A stretch of DNA of 64,000 nt from the NCBI GenBank assembly GCA_934747255.1, contig CAKVGH010000006.1, forward strand, positions 1 through 64,000. The letters run 5' to 3'. The number at the start of each line of letters is the position of its first letter. The first letter of the stretch is position 1. Made by a program: the position numbers and the translations under genes. A model generated the notes under the pieces. That model made no database searches. It was not told the DNA's origin and was given only the letters and a program-made list of their open reading frames with translations. Source of the DNA: an uncultured Clostridia bacterium (GTDB lineage Bacteria > Bacillota > Clostridia > Christensenellales > UBA1242). This document shows, in pieces, positions 43,461 through 52,145 of the stretch.

Positions 43461-44157
43461 AACTATAACTCCTTTTTTTTATCAAATTATTGACAACATA
43501 CGCCGATATTACACACGCACTTGACGCAGGATAATAAACCACACTGCCAATAGTCGTAGTATCTTTATTTGCCTTTGCGGGCTGTTCATCTGTGCATACA
43601 ACCATAGTTTTTGTGACGCCTAATTTTTTAAGGTCGTGTCTTAAAACTCTTGCAAGCCTATCATATTTTGTATCAAACAAATCACAAACCTTAAACGAAG
43701 GAATACCACATTTATTGCCCGTTCCCATACTAGAAATAATATTTATATTATTTTTATTGCAATAAGCGATAAGTGAAACTTTGCTTTTAACCATATCAAT
43801 ACAATCAACAACAAAGTCATAACTATCAAGTTCAAAATCTTCCAAATTTTCAGGCAAAAGTTTTTGATTAAATGCTTTAACTACGCAATGCGGGTTAATG
43901 TTTTTTATTCTTTCCTGCATCACTTGAACCTTTTGTTTTCCAATGGTATCAACTGTGGCGATAATCTGCCTATTAAGATTACTTTCGCTAACAGTGTCAA
44001 AATCAACTATTGTTACACTTCCAACGCCTGTTCTAACAAGCATTTCACAAACATAGCCACCGACACCACCAATACCAAAGATAATAACTTTTGAGTTTTT
44101 TAATGATTGAATAGCACTTGACCCTAAAACAATTTCTGTTCGTTCAGTCATTCCCAT
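43441..44157 (-). CDS. tcdA: tRNA threonylcarbamoyladenosine dehydratase (TcdA/ThiF family)
   Basis: E1-like enzyme that cyclises t6A37 in tRNA to ct6A using ATP. A Rossmann nucleotide loop G-I-G-G-V-G-G-Y-V near 28-36, D-F-D-T-V-S-E-S-N-L-N-R-Q near 52-64 and D-C-I-D near 113 are visible. 238 aa is typical. Clustering with hisS is seen in many Firmicutes. Other ThiF/MoeB roles cannot be fully excluded, but no sulfur-carrier gene is nearby. Confidence 0.88.
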   Translation of the reverse strand: MGMTERTEIVLGSSAIQSLKNSKVIIFGIGGVGGYVCEMLVRTGVGSVTIVDFDTVSESNLNRQIIATVDTIGKQKVQVMQERIKNINPHCVVKAFNQKLLPENLEDFELDSYDFVVDCIDMVKSKVSLIAYCNKNNINIISSMGTGNKCGIPSFKVCDLFDTKYDRLARVLRHDLKKLGVTKTMVVCTDEQPAKANKDTTTIGSVVYYPASSACVISAYVVNNLIKKRSYSYGNFTF

Positions 44158-44160
44158 AAC

Positions 44161-45420
44161 TTAGCCCTTTATCTCACAAACCAAGTCGTCAAGTTTTACA
44201 AGTTTTTGTTCGCCTGTAAGCATATTTTTGAGATTAACCGAATTTTTTTTCAATTCTTCTTCGCCTACAACACAGACAAACTTGGCTTGAATTTTATTTG
44301 CATACTTAAAGTTTGCTCTAAAACTTCTGTCCATATAATCAACATCAGCACTTATTCCGTTATTTCTCAAAATTGACAACACTTTTTGTTCAAAATTGGA
44401 GTACTCTTTGTCATTATTCATTGTAATAATTAGTGCTTCCAATGGCTTATCAAAAACTTTGCCCGCCATTTGTGCTTCCAAAAGCATAAGCAATCTTTCA
44501 ATACCAAAAGCAAAACCAACTGCTGGTACGCTAGGACCACCAAGTTCTTCCACCAAGTTGTTATATTGTCCGCCTCCGCCTACAACAGCACTAGAACCCT
44601 GTATGTCAGTAGTTTCAAATTCAAAAACAACACCTGTGTAGTAATCAAGCCCACGAATAATACTTTCGTCAACTTCATAGTCAATATTTTTACATTTCAA
44701 AACTTCTTGCAAAGAAGCAAAATATTGTTTGCAATCATCACACAAAACTTCACTAACTTTTGGTGCATTTTTTGCAATTTCTTTGCAAATATCAACCTTA
44801 CAGTCTAGTATTCTTAATGGGTTTTGATTTAATCTTCTGTGACAATCTTCGCACATAGAGTCTATATTATTTTCAAAGTATTTTTTTAGTGCTAAAGTGT
44901 ATTTTTCTCTACATTCTTTGCAACCCAAAGTATTGATTTTTGCTTTGACATTTTTAATGCCAATGCTGTTCAAATAATCTTTACCTACTTCGAGTGCTTC
45001 GGCAACCATTTTTACCGAATTAGAGCCAAATAATTCTACGCCAAATTGTCTAAATTCTCTTAATCTTCCAGCCTGTGGTTTTTCGTATCTATAAGCCGAA
45101 ATCAAATAGAATAGTTTTAATGGCAAACTTTCATTAAAAAGCCCGTGTTCTACACACGCTCTAACAATGCCGGCTGTTCCTTCTGGACGCAAAGTAATAC
45201 TTCTACCGCCTTTATCGTCAAAAGTATACATTTCCTTATTTACTACATCGCTACTTTCTCCACTAGAACGAACAAAAAGTTCTGTTCCTTCAAAAACAGG
45301 AGTTCTAATCTCTTTAATGTTGTGCAAGGAACAAATTTTTCTTGCGTTTTCTTCCAAAAATTGCCACTTTGCTGATTCTGTTGGCAAAACATCTATTGTT
45401 CCCCTTTGTGCTTTTACCAT
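44161..45420 (-). CDS. hisS: Histidyl-tRNA synthetase
   Basis: Class II enzyme. Motif 1 with R-T-P-V-F-E, motif 2 S-A-Y-R-Y-E-K-P-Q near 108-116, the HisA loop R-G-L-D-Y-Y-T-G near 259-266 and motif 3 A-F-G-I-E-R-L near 305-311 are present. The C-terminal anticodon-binding domain is intact. 419 aa. AAAGGAA precedes the ATG. Confidence 0.97.
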   Translation of the reverse strand: MVKAQRGTIDVLPTESAKWQFLEENARKICSLHNIKEIRTPVFEGTELFVRSSGESSDVVNKEMYTFDDKGGRSITLRPEGTAGIVRACVEHGLFNESLPLKLFYLISAYRYEKPQAGRLREFRQFGVELFGSNSVKMVAEALEVGKDYLNSIGIKNVKAKINTLGCKECREKYTLALKKYFENNIDSMCEDCHRRLNQNPLRILDCKVDICKEIAKNAPKVSEVLCDDCKQYFASLQEVLKCKNIDYEVDESIIRGLDYYTGVVFEFETTDIQGSSAVVGGGGQYNNLVEELGGPSVPAVGFAFGIERLLMLLEAQMAGKVFDKPLEALIITMNNDKEYSNFEQKVLSILRNNGISADVDYMDRSFRANFKYANKIQAKFVCVVGEEELKKNSVNLKNMLTGEQKLVKLDDLVCEIKG

Positions 45421-45434
45421 AATTATTCTTTCCT

Positions 45435-46742
45435 TTATAAAATGTATTTACTCAAATCGTATTTTTTTGTTTCCACATTCAAAATTTTATCAACATACGC
45501 TTTGTCGATAAGTACTTTTGTTTCTGGATAATCTCCACTTGCATCAAATGATAGTTGTTGCAAAATTCTTTCCATAATTGTATGGAGTCTTCTTGCGCCT
45601 ATATTTTCGCTTGTTTCGTTCTCTTGTTCTGCAATCATAGCCACTTCTTCAAGCGCATCATCGCTAAATTCAAGGTTAATGTTATCAACTTTCAATAAGT
45701 TTGTGTATTGCTTGATGAGTGCGTTTTTAGGCTCTTTTAAGATTCTAAAAAAGTCATCTTTTGTTAAGTTATCAAGTTCTACAACGATAGGAAATCTTCC
45801 TTGAAGTTCTGGAATTAAATCTTCCATTTTTGCCACATGGAATGCTCCCGCAGCGATAAACAAAATATAGTCAGTTTTAATCATACCATACTTTGTTTGA
45901 ATTGTTGTACCTTCAACAAAAGGCAAAATATCTCTTTGTACACCTTCTCTTGAAACATCTTGACCGCTAGATTTACCTTTTGCAGCAATTTTATCTATTT
46001 CATCAATGAAAATAATGCCTTCATTTTCGGCACGCTTGATTGCTTCGGCGTTTACTCCATCGTTATCAATAAGTTTGTCGCTTTCTTCGTTAACAATAAG
46101 TTGCTTTGCTTCATAGACAGAAATTTTACGGCGTTTTTTCTTTTGTGGAAAAATTCCGTCAAAAATACTGCCTAAATTTATATCAGTGCCGATACCTGCA
46201 ACCATTTCAACATTTTTTGGTGCTTCCAAAACATCAATTTCGATAATATCTTTGTCGTAATCGCCATTTTTAAGGTTTGTCATTATCTTTGCTTTTTCGG
46301 CTTCTACATCTTCACAATTTTCTTGTTTTTTTGTCAAGTAAATTTCCTTAAAAATGCGGTTATAAGCCACTTCTTCGGCTTTTTTCAAGACTTCGTGACG
46401 TTTTTCTTCCTTAACAAGTTGAACCGAAACTTCTACCAAATCTCTAATCATACTTTCGCAATCTCTACCAACATAGCCTACTTCTGTAAACTTTGTGGCT
46501 TCAACTTTAACAAAAGGCGCTTTTACAAGTTTGGCAAGTCTTCTTGCTATTTCGGTTTTACCAACACCTGTTGGGCCTTTCATTATAATATTTTTTGGAG
46601 TAATTTCTTCCATAAGTTCTACGGGCAATTTGCTTCTTCTGTATCTATTACGAAGTGCAACTGCGACCGCTTTTTTTGCTTCTTCTTGTCCTATAATATA
46701 CTTATCTAATTCTTCAACTATTTGTCTAGGTGTCAAGTCCAT
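45435..46742 (-). CDS. hslU: ATP-dependent protease ATPase subunit HslU (ClpY)
   Basis: AAA+ unfoldase of the HslUV protease. Walker A G-P-T-G-V-G-K-T near 55-62; Walker B F-I-D-E-I-D near 245-250; the intermediate domain around 110-240; and the C-terminal tail K-Y-D-L-S-K-Y-I-L that docks on HslV. 435 aa. It follows hslV by 1 nt. Confidence 0.97.
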   Translation of the reverse strand: MDLTPRQIVEELDKYIIGQEEAKKAVAVALRNRYRRSKLPVELMEEITPKNIIMKGPTGVGKTEIARRLAKLVKAPFVKVEATKFTEVGYVGRDCESMIRDLVEVSVQLVKEEKRHEVLKKAEEVAYNRIFKEIYLTKKQENCEDVEAEKAKIMTNLKNGDYDKDIIEIDVLEAPKNVEMVAGIGTDINLGSIFDGIFPQKKKRRKISVYEAKQLIVNEESDKLIDNDGVNAEAIKRAENEGIIFIDEIDKIAAKGKSSGQDVSREGVQRDILPFVEGTTIQTKYGMIKTDYILFIAAGAFHVAKMEDLIPELQGRFPIVVELDNLTKDDFFRILKEPKNALIKQYTNLLKVDNINLEFSDDALEEVAMIAEQENETSENIGARRLHTIMERILQQLSFDASGDYPETKVLIDKAYVDKILNVETKKYDLSKYIL

Positions 46743-46743
46743 A

Positions 46744-47280
46744 TTAAACCTCCTCGATAGTTATATGATGATTTGTAAATATACAAATATCGCCAGCAAT
46801 TTCGATTGATTTTTTTGCAATTTCCTTTGCACTTAAATTTGTATTTTCTTTTAATGCTTTTGCAGCAGCCAAAGCATAGTTTCCGCCACTACCAATAGCC
46901 ACAACGCCATTGTCTGGCGAAATAACTTCGCCATTACCACTGATAACAAACAAGTTATCGTGGTCAGCAACTATCATAAGTGCTTCTAGTTTACGCATAA
47001 TTTCGTCTGTTCTAAATTGCATAGCAAGTTCTACTGCACTACGAAGCAAATTTCCAGAAAATTTGTTTAGCATTTCTTCAAATCTGCTAGATAGCGAAAA
47101 AGCATCTGCTACGCCACCAGCAAAGCCAATAACTACTTTGTCATTATAAATTCGTCTTACCTTTACGGCATTATTTTTCATTACAACACTTTGTCCCATA
47201 GTAACTTGACCATCGCCAGCAATTGCTGTGTTATCGCCAACTTTTACGGCAACTATTGTTGTTCCTTTGAATTGTTCCAT
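46744..47280 (-). CDS. hslV: ATP-dependent protease subunit HslV (ClpQ)
   Basis: Proteasome-beta-like peptidase. The nucleophile is expected at Thr7 of [12 protein letters not shown], so a six-residue leader must be removed, as with the longer N-termini of other Firmicute ClpQ proteins. A-G-D-G-Q-V-T and the [10 protein letters not shown] are family signatures. 178 aa. AAAGGAG lies upstream. Confidence 0.96.
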   Translation of the reverse strand: MEQFKGTTIVAVKVGDNTAIAGDGQVTMGQSVVMKNNAVKVRRIYNDKVVIGFAGGVADAFSLSSRFEEMLNKFSGNLLRSAVELAMQFRTDEIMRKLEALMIVADHDNLFVISGNGEVISPDNGVVAIGSGGNYALAAAKALKENTNLSAKEIAKKSIEIAGDICIFTNHHITIEEV

Positions 47281-47413
47281 ATTTTCTCCTTTTTAGTCTA
47301 AAAAATTACCTAATTATTATAACATAATTTTTATAAAAGTATATTAAAAATAATAGCATTTTTTGTTTTAATCGTTTTGTATAAACTCGTTTTAACATTT
47401 TTAATCAAATTTT

Positions 47414-48721
47414 TTACAAATTTTTTTCGTACTGTTCAACTTCTTGCAAAGCATTTTTTATGGCTAATTCTCTCTCATTTTTTGAGCCACAAGACATTAT
47501 TCCCCAATTTGCATTCATAGGTTGAAAATTATCTTCATTCGCACTTGAAATGTATGAAATAAGCGAGCCGATTGCTGTTTTATTTGACAAAATGACAGGC
47601 TCTTTACCTTGCAATATTTGATATATATTTAGTGCTACATTTAAGCCACTCGCTGTGCTTTCGACATACCCTTCAACGCCCGATAATTGACCAGCAATAA
47701 ACAAATTTTTGTGATTTTTTAATTGATACAAGTTGTTTAGCACTCGTGGAGCATTTAAGTATGTATTTTTGTGCATAACTCCATATTTGACAAATTCAGC
47801 ATTTTTTAGTGCTGGAATAAGCGAAAATACTCTTTTTTGCTCACCAAAAAGCAAGTTGGTTTGAAATCCCACCATATTATATAAATCATTAAAGTTACTC
47901 TCTTTTCGCAGTTGCAAAACAGCATAAGGCTTAAGGTTGTGTTCTTTATCAAAAAGTCCAACAGGTTTTAACATTCCGTAAAGCAAAGTTTTGTAGCCAC
48001 GCTTTGCCATAACTTCCACTGGCATACAACCTTCAAAAACTTTTTTGTTTTCAAAGTCGTGAAGTTCCACAGTTTTTGCACTAATTAAAGCATTGTAAAA
48101 CTCGACATACTGTTCTTTTGTCATAGTGCAGTTGACATAATCTCCACTAGAACCATCGTCCATAGATTTGTCGTATCTATTACCTACAAAATAATAATTT
48201 TTATCAAGCGAGGAAAGTGAAACAATAGGAGCGGCAGCATCAAAAAAGTAAAGGCTTTCTTCCCCCACCAATTTTGCCAAATTTTGAGCAAGTTTTTCAC
48301 TCGTCAAAGGTCCTGTAGCAACAACTGTTATTTCGTTTTCGTCAAGTTTTTCCACACACTCATTTATTACTTGAATATTTGGATTACTTTTGATAATTTC
48401 GGTAATTTTTTTAGAGAAAATCTCCCTATCAACCGATAAAGATGCACCTGCTGGCACTCTACTTTCATCTGCCACTCTAATAATTAAACTATCAAGCAAA
48501 CGCATTTCTTGTTTAAGCAGTCCACAAGCATTTGTTAGTTCGTTACTCTTAAACGAGTTTGAGCAAACAATTTCGGCAAAATCTTGACTCGAATGTGCTG
48601 GCGAAAAATTTTTTGGCTTTTGTTCAAAAAGTCTAACTTTTACTCCACGCTTGGCTAGTTGATATGCACACTCACAGCCTGCCAATCCTGCCCCAATAAT
48701 ATTTACAATTTTATTTTCCAT
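47414..48721 (-). CDS. trmFO: Methylenetetrahydrofolate-tRNA-(uracil-5-)-methyltransferase
   Basis: Folate/FAD-dependent enzyme that makes 5-methyluridine 54 in tRNA. FAD loop I-G-A-G-L-A-G-C-E-C-A near 9-19; E-I-V-C-S-N-S-F-K-S-N near 50-60; V-E-G-Y-V-E-S-T-A-S-G near 349-359. 435 aa. It is encoded next to hslVU, as in Bacillus, separated by a 133-nt AT-rich gap. Confidence 0.95.
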   Translation of the reverse strand: MENKIVNIIGAGLAGCECAYQLAKRGVKVRLFEQKPKNFSPAHSSQDFAEIVCSNSFKSNELTNACGLLKQEMRLLDSLIIRVADESRVPAGASLSVDREIFSKKITEIIKSNPNIQVINECVEKLDENEITVVATGPLTSEKLAQNLAKLVGEESLYFFDAAAPIVSLSSLDKNYYFVGNRYDKSMDDGSSGDYVNCTMTKEQYVEFYNALISAKTVELHDFENKKVFEGCMPVEVMAKRGYKTLLYGMLKPVGLFDKEHNLKPYAVLQLRKESNFNDLYNMVGFQTNLLFGEQKRVFSLIPALKNAEFVKYGVMHKNTYLNAPRVLNNLYQLKNHKNLFIAGQLSGVEGYVESTASGLNVALNIYQILQGKEPVILSNKTAIGSLISYISSANEDNFQPMNANWGIMSCGSKNERELAIKNALQEVEQYEKNL

Positions 48722-48750
48722 ATTTTTAGTTTATCAAATTTTATCAAAAA

Positions 48751-48785
48751 CAAAAAATGTTATAGCCAAAACTATAACATTTTTT
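48751..48785 (-). terminator. Intrinsic terminator of rnpB
   Basis: Perfect stem TGTTATAG / CTATAACA with a six-base loop, then T6 on the minus strand, directly behind the last helix of RNase P RNA. Confidence 0.8.
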
Positions 48786-49127
48786 ATGAGTTAGTCTATA
48801 AGCCGAGTTCTGTATTAGACGGTCATCTATCTAGACAATATGTTTCCATAATGTTCAAGCGGTGTATATGGCTTGGCGAACAACCGATTAACGCCATTTA
48901 TACCTTGCATCAGGTGGGGTTTGCAATGCCCTGCTTGTCACCAAGCAAGCGGTGGTCTCTTACACACGCCTTTTCAACCTTGCCATTGATTAAATCAATT
49001 CGGCGGTATGCTTTCTGTTGTACTTTCCTTAAAGTCACCTTCACTAGCAGTTAACTAGCACCCTGTTCTGTGATGCTCGGACTTTCCTCGTGAGATAAAT
49101 CTCCCGCGACCATCTGGCTAACTCATA
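48786..49127 (-). ncRNA. rnpB: RNase P RNA
   Basis: Catalytic RNA that trims the 5' leader of tRNA precursors. The minus strand contains GAGGAAAGTCCGAGC near the 5' end and ACAGAACTCGGCTTAT near the 3' end, the two universal parts of the core. The P1 helix is formed by GAGTTAG and CTAACTC at the two termini. About 340 nt. Promoter and terminator fit these ends. RnpM, a known modulator, is encoded at 30063. Confidence 0.95.
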
Positions 49128-49131
49128 CAAT

Positions 49132-49159
49132 ATTTTACACTTTTTTTTTCAAAAGTCAA
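49132..49159 (-). promoter_or_regulatory. Promoter of rnpB
   Basis: -35 TTGACT (49159-49154), 16-bp spacer, -10 TAAAAT (49137-49132), 5 nt before the first base of P1. Confidence 0.7.
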
Positions 49160-49197
49160 TACTTTTTTATAACCAATTTTTGTTATAAAAGCTCTTT

Positions 49198-49617
49198 TTA
49201 ATGAATAAATGCGCCCCAAATATTACGGTAAAGTTCTGGATATATTGCAATCATAATTCCCATAATAATACCAACAAAAACTGATATACAAACACAAATC
49301 AATGCTCCAAGACCTGCCATTTTTGATGATTTTGGTTTATCTTCTCTCCAAACGCAAAATAGTATTAGTCCCACAATAGGAACAAAAAATCCCAAAAATG
49401 CCCAACCAACCGAGCCACTATCAACCATAGGTTGTGGTTGAATATAACCATTGTAACCTTGTTGCATTGATTGATTTGCCATTTGATTTGGTGACATTTG
49501 ATTAAAATTTTGTTGCAATTTACCATTTTGAATATTTCCAGTATTTAATTGACTACCGCAACTAGCACAAAAACTTGCGTTTTCGTCTACTTGTTTTCCA
49601 CAATGACTACAAAACAT
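49198..49617 (-). CDS. Zinc-ribbon membrane protein
   Basis: 139-aa protein. An N-terminal double-CxxC zinc ribbon (F-C-S-H-C-G-K-Q ... F-C-A-S-C-G-S-Q, Cys3, 6, 17, 20) is followed by a Gln/Asn/Met-rich linker. Two membrane helices lie at about 68-84 and 100-122, joined by W-R-E-D-K-P-K-S-S-K. Such proteins are common in Firmicutes; role unknown. AAAGGAG precedes the ATG. Confidence 0.75.
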   Translation of the reverse strand: MFCSHCGKQVDENASFCASCGSQLNTGNIQNGKLQQNFNQMSPNQMANQSMQQGYNGYIQPQPMVDSGSVGWAFLGFFVPIVGLILFCVWREDKPKSSKMAGLGALICVCISVFVGIIMGIMIAIYPELYRNIWGAFIH

Positions 49618-49744
49618 ATTTATCTCCTTTTATTGTTTTGATTATATAATCAAAATTATTAACCTGTCAAGTTATAGGATACTTTTTAGTAAAATTGTTT
49701 TTGATTAAAAATAGCAAAAATATTAAGTTTAATTACTAATTCAC

Positions 49745-50446
49745 CTATTCAAATATGTTTTTGTTTTTTAGAATATTTCTTATAGTTTTTATTGCTTTAT
49801 TTTCCAATCTTGAAATATATGACCTACTTATTCCTAGCATTTTTGCAACTTCTCTTTGGGTGTAAGCAGGGGTATTACCTAGTCCAAATCTCAAATATAT
49901 AATTTGATATTCTCGTTCGGGCAAATTATCTTTTATTATTTTTAGCATATCACGAGAAAGTAAGGAGTTTTCCACATCACGAGATAAGTTATCTTCTTCG
50001 TTTGCAATAATGTCTTGCAAAGTTATTTCGTTACCATCTTTATCAACCCCCAAAGTTTCTTCAAGGGAGTATACTTGATTGTGTTTTTTGGTCATTCTAA
50101 GTAGCATTAAAATTTCGTTTTCAATGCACCTTGCAGCATAAGTTGATAATTGAGTATTTTTGCCGAGTTCATAAGTGTTAATGGCTTTGATTAAGCCAAT
50201 CGTTCCAACACTAATCAAATCATCGGCTTCGCCAGCCGTTGAGTACTTTTTAACGATATGAGCAACCAGCCTTAAATTGTGTTGAATGAGTCTATCTTTT
50301 GCCTTCATATCACCATTTTTGAATTTTTTTATACACTCAATTTCTTCTTCTTGTGTGAGTGGTTTTGGAAACCCCGTTGCATTGTTTACAAAACCAGTAA
50401 AGCACATAATTCGGCTTAAAAAATTAACAAAACTTTCTAAAATCAT
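49745..50446 (-). CDS. sigK: Sporulation sigma factor SigK
   Basis: Late mother-cell sigma factor. Region 2 (I-Q-H-N-L-R-L-V-A-H-I-V-K-K-Y ... D-L-I-S-V-G-T-I-G-L-I-K-A-I) and the segment T-Y-A-A-R-C-I-E-N-E-I-L-M match SigK. Region 4.2 (Y-T-Q-R-E-V-A-K-M-L-G-I-S-R-S-Y-I-S-R) is intact. A hydrophobic N-terminus of about 17-20 residues before F-P-K-P-L resembles the pro-sequence removed after SpoIVB signalling. The gene is continuous, with no skin-type insertion. 233 aa. Confidence 0.93.
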   Translation of the reverse strand: MILESFVNFLSRIMCFTGFVNNATGFPKPLTQEEEIECIKKFKNGDMKAKDRLIQHNLRLVAHIVKKYSTAGEADDLISVGTIGLIKAINTYELGKNTQLSTYAARCIENEILMLLRMTKKHNQVYSLEETLGVDKDGNEITLQDIIANEEDNLSRDVENSLLSRDMLKIIKDNLPEREYQIIYLRFGLGNTPAYTQREVAKMLGISRSYISRLENKAIKTIRNILKNKNIFE

Positions 50447-50568
50447 ATATTTCTCCCAATCTGTCGTTAAAAAAATATATGACTGAAAATGTCGAATATT
50501 GCTTGTACAAAAATAAAAATAACTTTTTAAGTATTGAAATTAGCAAGCAATTTTTTTTGTTTTGGGTA

Positions 50569-50597
50569 TTGACACTTGCAAGTATCAATGATAAAAT
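50569..50597 (+). promoter_or_regulatory. Promoter with internal palindromic operator, GNAT gene pair
   Basis: -35 TTGACA (50569-50574), 17-bp spacer, -10 TAAAAT (50592-50597). Positions 50569-50588 form a 20-bp palindrome (TTGACACTTG / CAAGTATCAA, one mismatch) that fills the spacer, a typical place for a dimeric repressor to bind. Confidence 0.65.
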
Positions 50598-50625
50598 ATT
50601 TTTAACTAAAAAATTTAAGGTAAGA

Positions 50626-51306
50626 ATGATGACAGATAAACAAATTTTGAAAAGAAATTATTACTACTTGAATGAATATGCAAAAAAACAAAAAAGCGCG
50701 GACATTTTTTTGAAAGACATATTCTTTTTAGTTGATAAAAATAATAATATTTGTTGCATAAAACAAGATAATGTAAGCAATAATAACGGCATTGAAGATA
50801 TTTTGTTTGAATTATTAAAAGTTGAAATAAAAAACAACAAGTTTACTTTAAGCACAATGGCTATTTGCGACACCACAATTTTAAGATACAAAAAAAATCC
50901 AACCGCAAAATTAAATTTGATTTGCGTATCAGATATAACAAATGTTTCGGCATATAGAAAAGGCTATTGCTCTATTTTGCTTCACACATTTGAAAACTAC
51001 CTTAAACAAGAAAAAATAGAATCTTATACTGGGCTTTTCCATCCAATTTCTTCAAGCAAAAACCCATGTGCAACAGAAAGCGCATTCTACTTTTATCGAA
51101 AAAACAACTGCAAACTAATTAACGAAAAAACAAAAAAAGACATAAAAAAAATATCTTCTCTAACTGTAGTTGATCCAATTTGGGTTTTTAAGGCAAACAA
51201 AGATTTTAGAAAACTTAAAACAGAACAAATTGGAGATATTTTAGTTCTTTCGGGTTACGAAAAAACAAACGGATTAAAATTCTTAAACAATTTTTGGGTG
51301 AAATAA
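50626..51306 (+). CDS. GNAT-fold acetyltransferase-like protein, first of a pair
   Basis: 226 aa from ATG 50626 (an ATGATG; AAGG lies just upstream; the frame opens earlier but across the promoter). The middle shows a GNAT fold: V-S-A-Y-R-K-G-Y-C-S-I-L-L-H-T-F near 104-119 resembles motif A, and S-A-F-Y-F-Y-R-K-N-N-C near 150-160 resembles motif B. The C-terminal K-D-F-R-K-L-K-T-E-Q-I-G-D recurs in the next gene, so the two are diverged paralogues. Substrate unknown. Plus strand, against the neighbours. Confidence 0.6.
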   Translation: MMTDKQILKRNYYYLNEYAKKQKSADIFLKDIFFLVDKNNNICCIKQDNVSNNNGIEDILFELLKVEIKNNKFTLSTMAICDTTILRYKKNPTAKLNLICVSDITNVSAYRKGYCSILLHTFENYLKQEKIESYTGLFHPISSSKNPCATESAFYFYRKNNCKLINEKTKKDIKKISSLTVVDPIWVFKANKDFRKLKTEQIGDILVLSGYEKTNGLKFLNNFWVK

Positions 51307-51307
51307 A

Positions 51308-51973
51308 ATGACATTAAAAGAACTATTAAAACATAAAAATAAAAAAATATTATTTGATTACATTAAAAAGAGTACAAGTGAAAATAATGGCAAAGAATGT
51401 CAAATAAAAATTGGCTTTAATAAAAATAATGAAATCGTACTTGCAAACTCAGTTAAACTTTACACTAAGGAAACAAATTTTTTTGAACATATAATCACTC
51501 TTTGCAAATTGGAAATTGTGAAAGGTCAAATATATTTAGAAGATGTTGGTTATTGCAGTTTTTTTGAAGTAAACTCTGGCGATAGCAGTCACTTGTACCT
51601 AAACTTAATTAAGGTCAACAGTGAAAAATATTTGGGGCTTGGCTATGGCAGTTTGATGATGCGAAATATCGAAGAATATGCTCGCAATTCGGGTGTTAAA
51701 CAGATTTATGGAACTTTTTTGCCTTTACCACCTGGAAACAGAATGAAATCTCGCAGATTTTACATAAATAATGGTTATGAATTTAGACAAATATGTGATG
51801 AACCTAATTATACAATGGCATTAAGCGGTTTTAATGAGAATTATTCTTATACAGAAATTTACAAGTACAAGGAAGATTTTAGACATTTAAGAACTATCGA
51901 ATATGATGGATTTGATTTTATTGAAAACATTTTTAACAAAAAAACTTTTATTGAACAGATAAATGAAGATTAA
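51308..51973 (+). CDS. GNAT family N-acetyltransferase, second of a pair
   Basis: 221 aa. Acetyl-CoA motif A is clear (Y-L-G-L-G-Y-G-S-L-M-M-R-N-I near 99-112), with R-R-F-Y-I-N-N-G-Y-E-F near 147-157 as motif B. The C-terminal E-D-F-R-H-L-R-T-I-E-Y-D-G matches the upstream paralogue. It begins 1 nt after the first gene and ends at a strong terminator, so the two form a closed two-gene unit. Substrate unknown. Confidence 0.75.
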   Translation: MTLKELLKHKNKKILFDYIKKSTSENNGKECQIKIGFNKNNEIVLANSVKLYTKETNFFEHIITLCKLEIVKGQIYLEDVGYCSFFEVNSGDSSHLYLNLIKVNSEKYLGLGYGSLMMRNIEEYARNSGVKQIYGTFLPLPPGNRMKSRRFYINNGYEFRQICDEPNYTMALSGFNENYSYTEIYKYKEDFRHLRTIEYDGFDFIENIFNKKTFIEQINED

Positions 51974-51974
51974 C

Positions 51975-52008
51975 AAAAAAGAGTTGAAAATTCAACTCTT
52001 TTTTCTTT
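51975..52008 (+). terminator. Intrinsic terminator after the GNAT pair
   Basis: Perfect palindrome AAGAGTTGAA / TTCAACTCTT flanked by A and T runs, directly after the stop codon; it can act on both strands. Confidence 0.8.
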
Positions 52009-52145
52009 TTACATTGCATTTTAATAAGACAAAGTATCATAGTAATTGCTCATATATAGTAAACTTTTTTATAAAAAACCTAATAACTCAAATTTACAGA
52101 TAAAAATAAAATATCTTATTAAAACTATTTGAACATTTTGAAAAA

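Noticed and set aside
49745..50446. skin-type interruption of sigK
   Set aside because: The gene is continuous from the pro-sequence to region 4.
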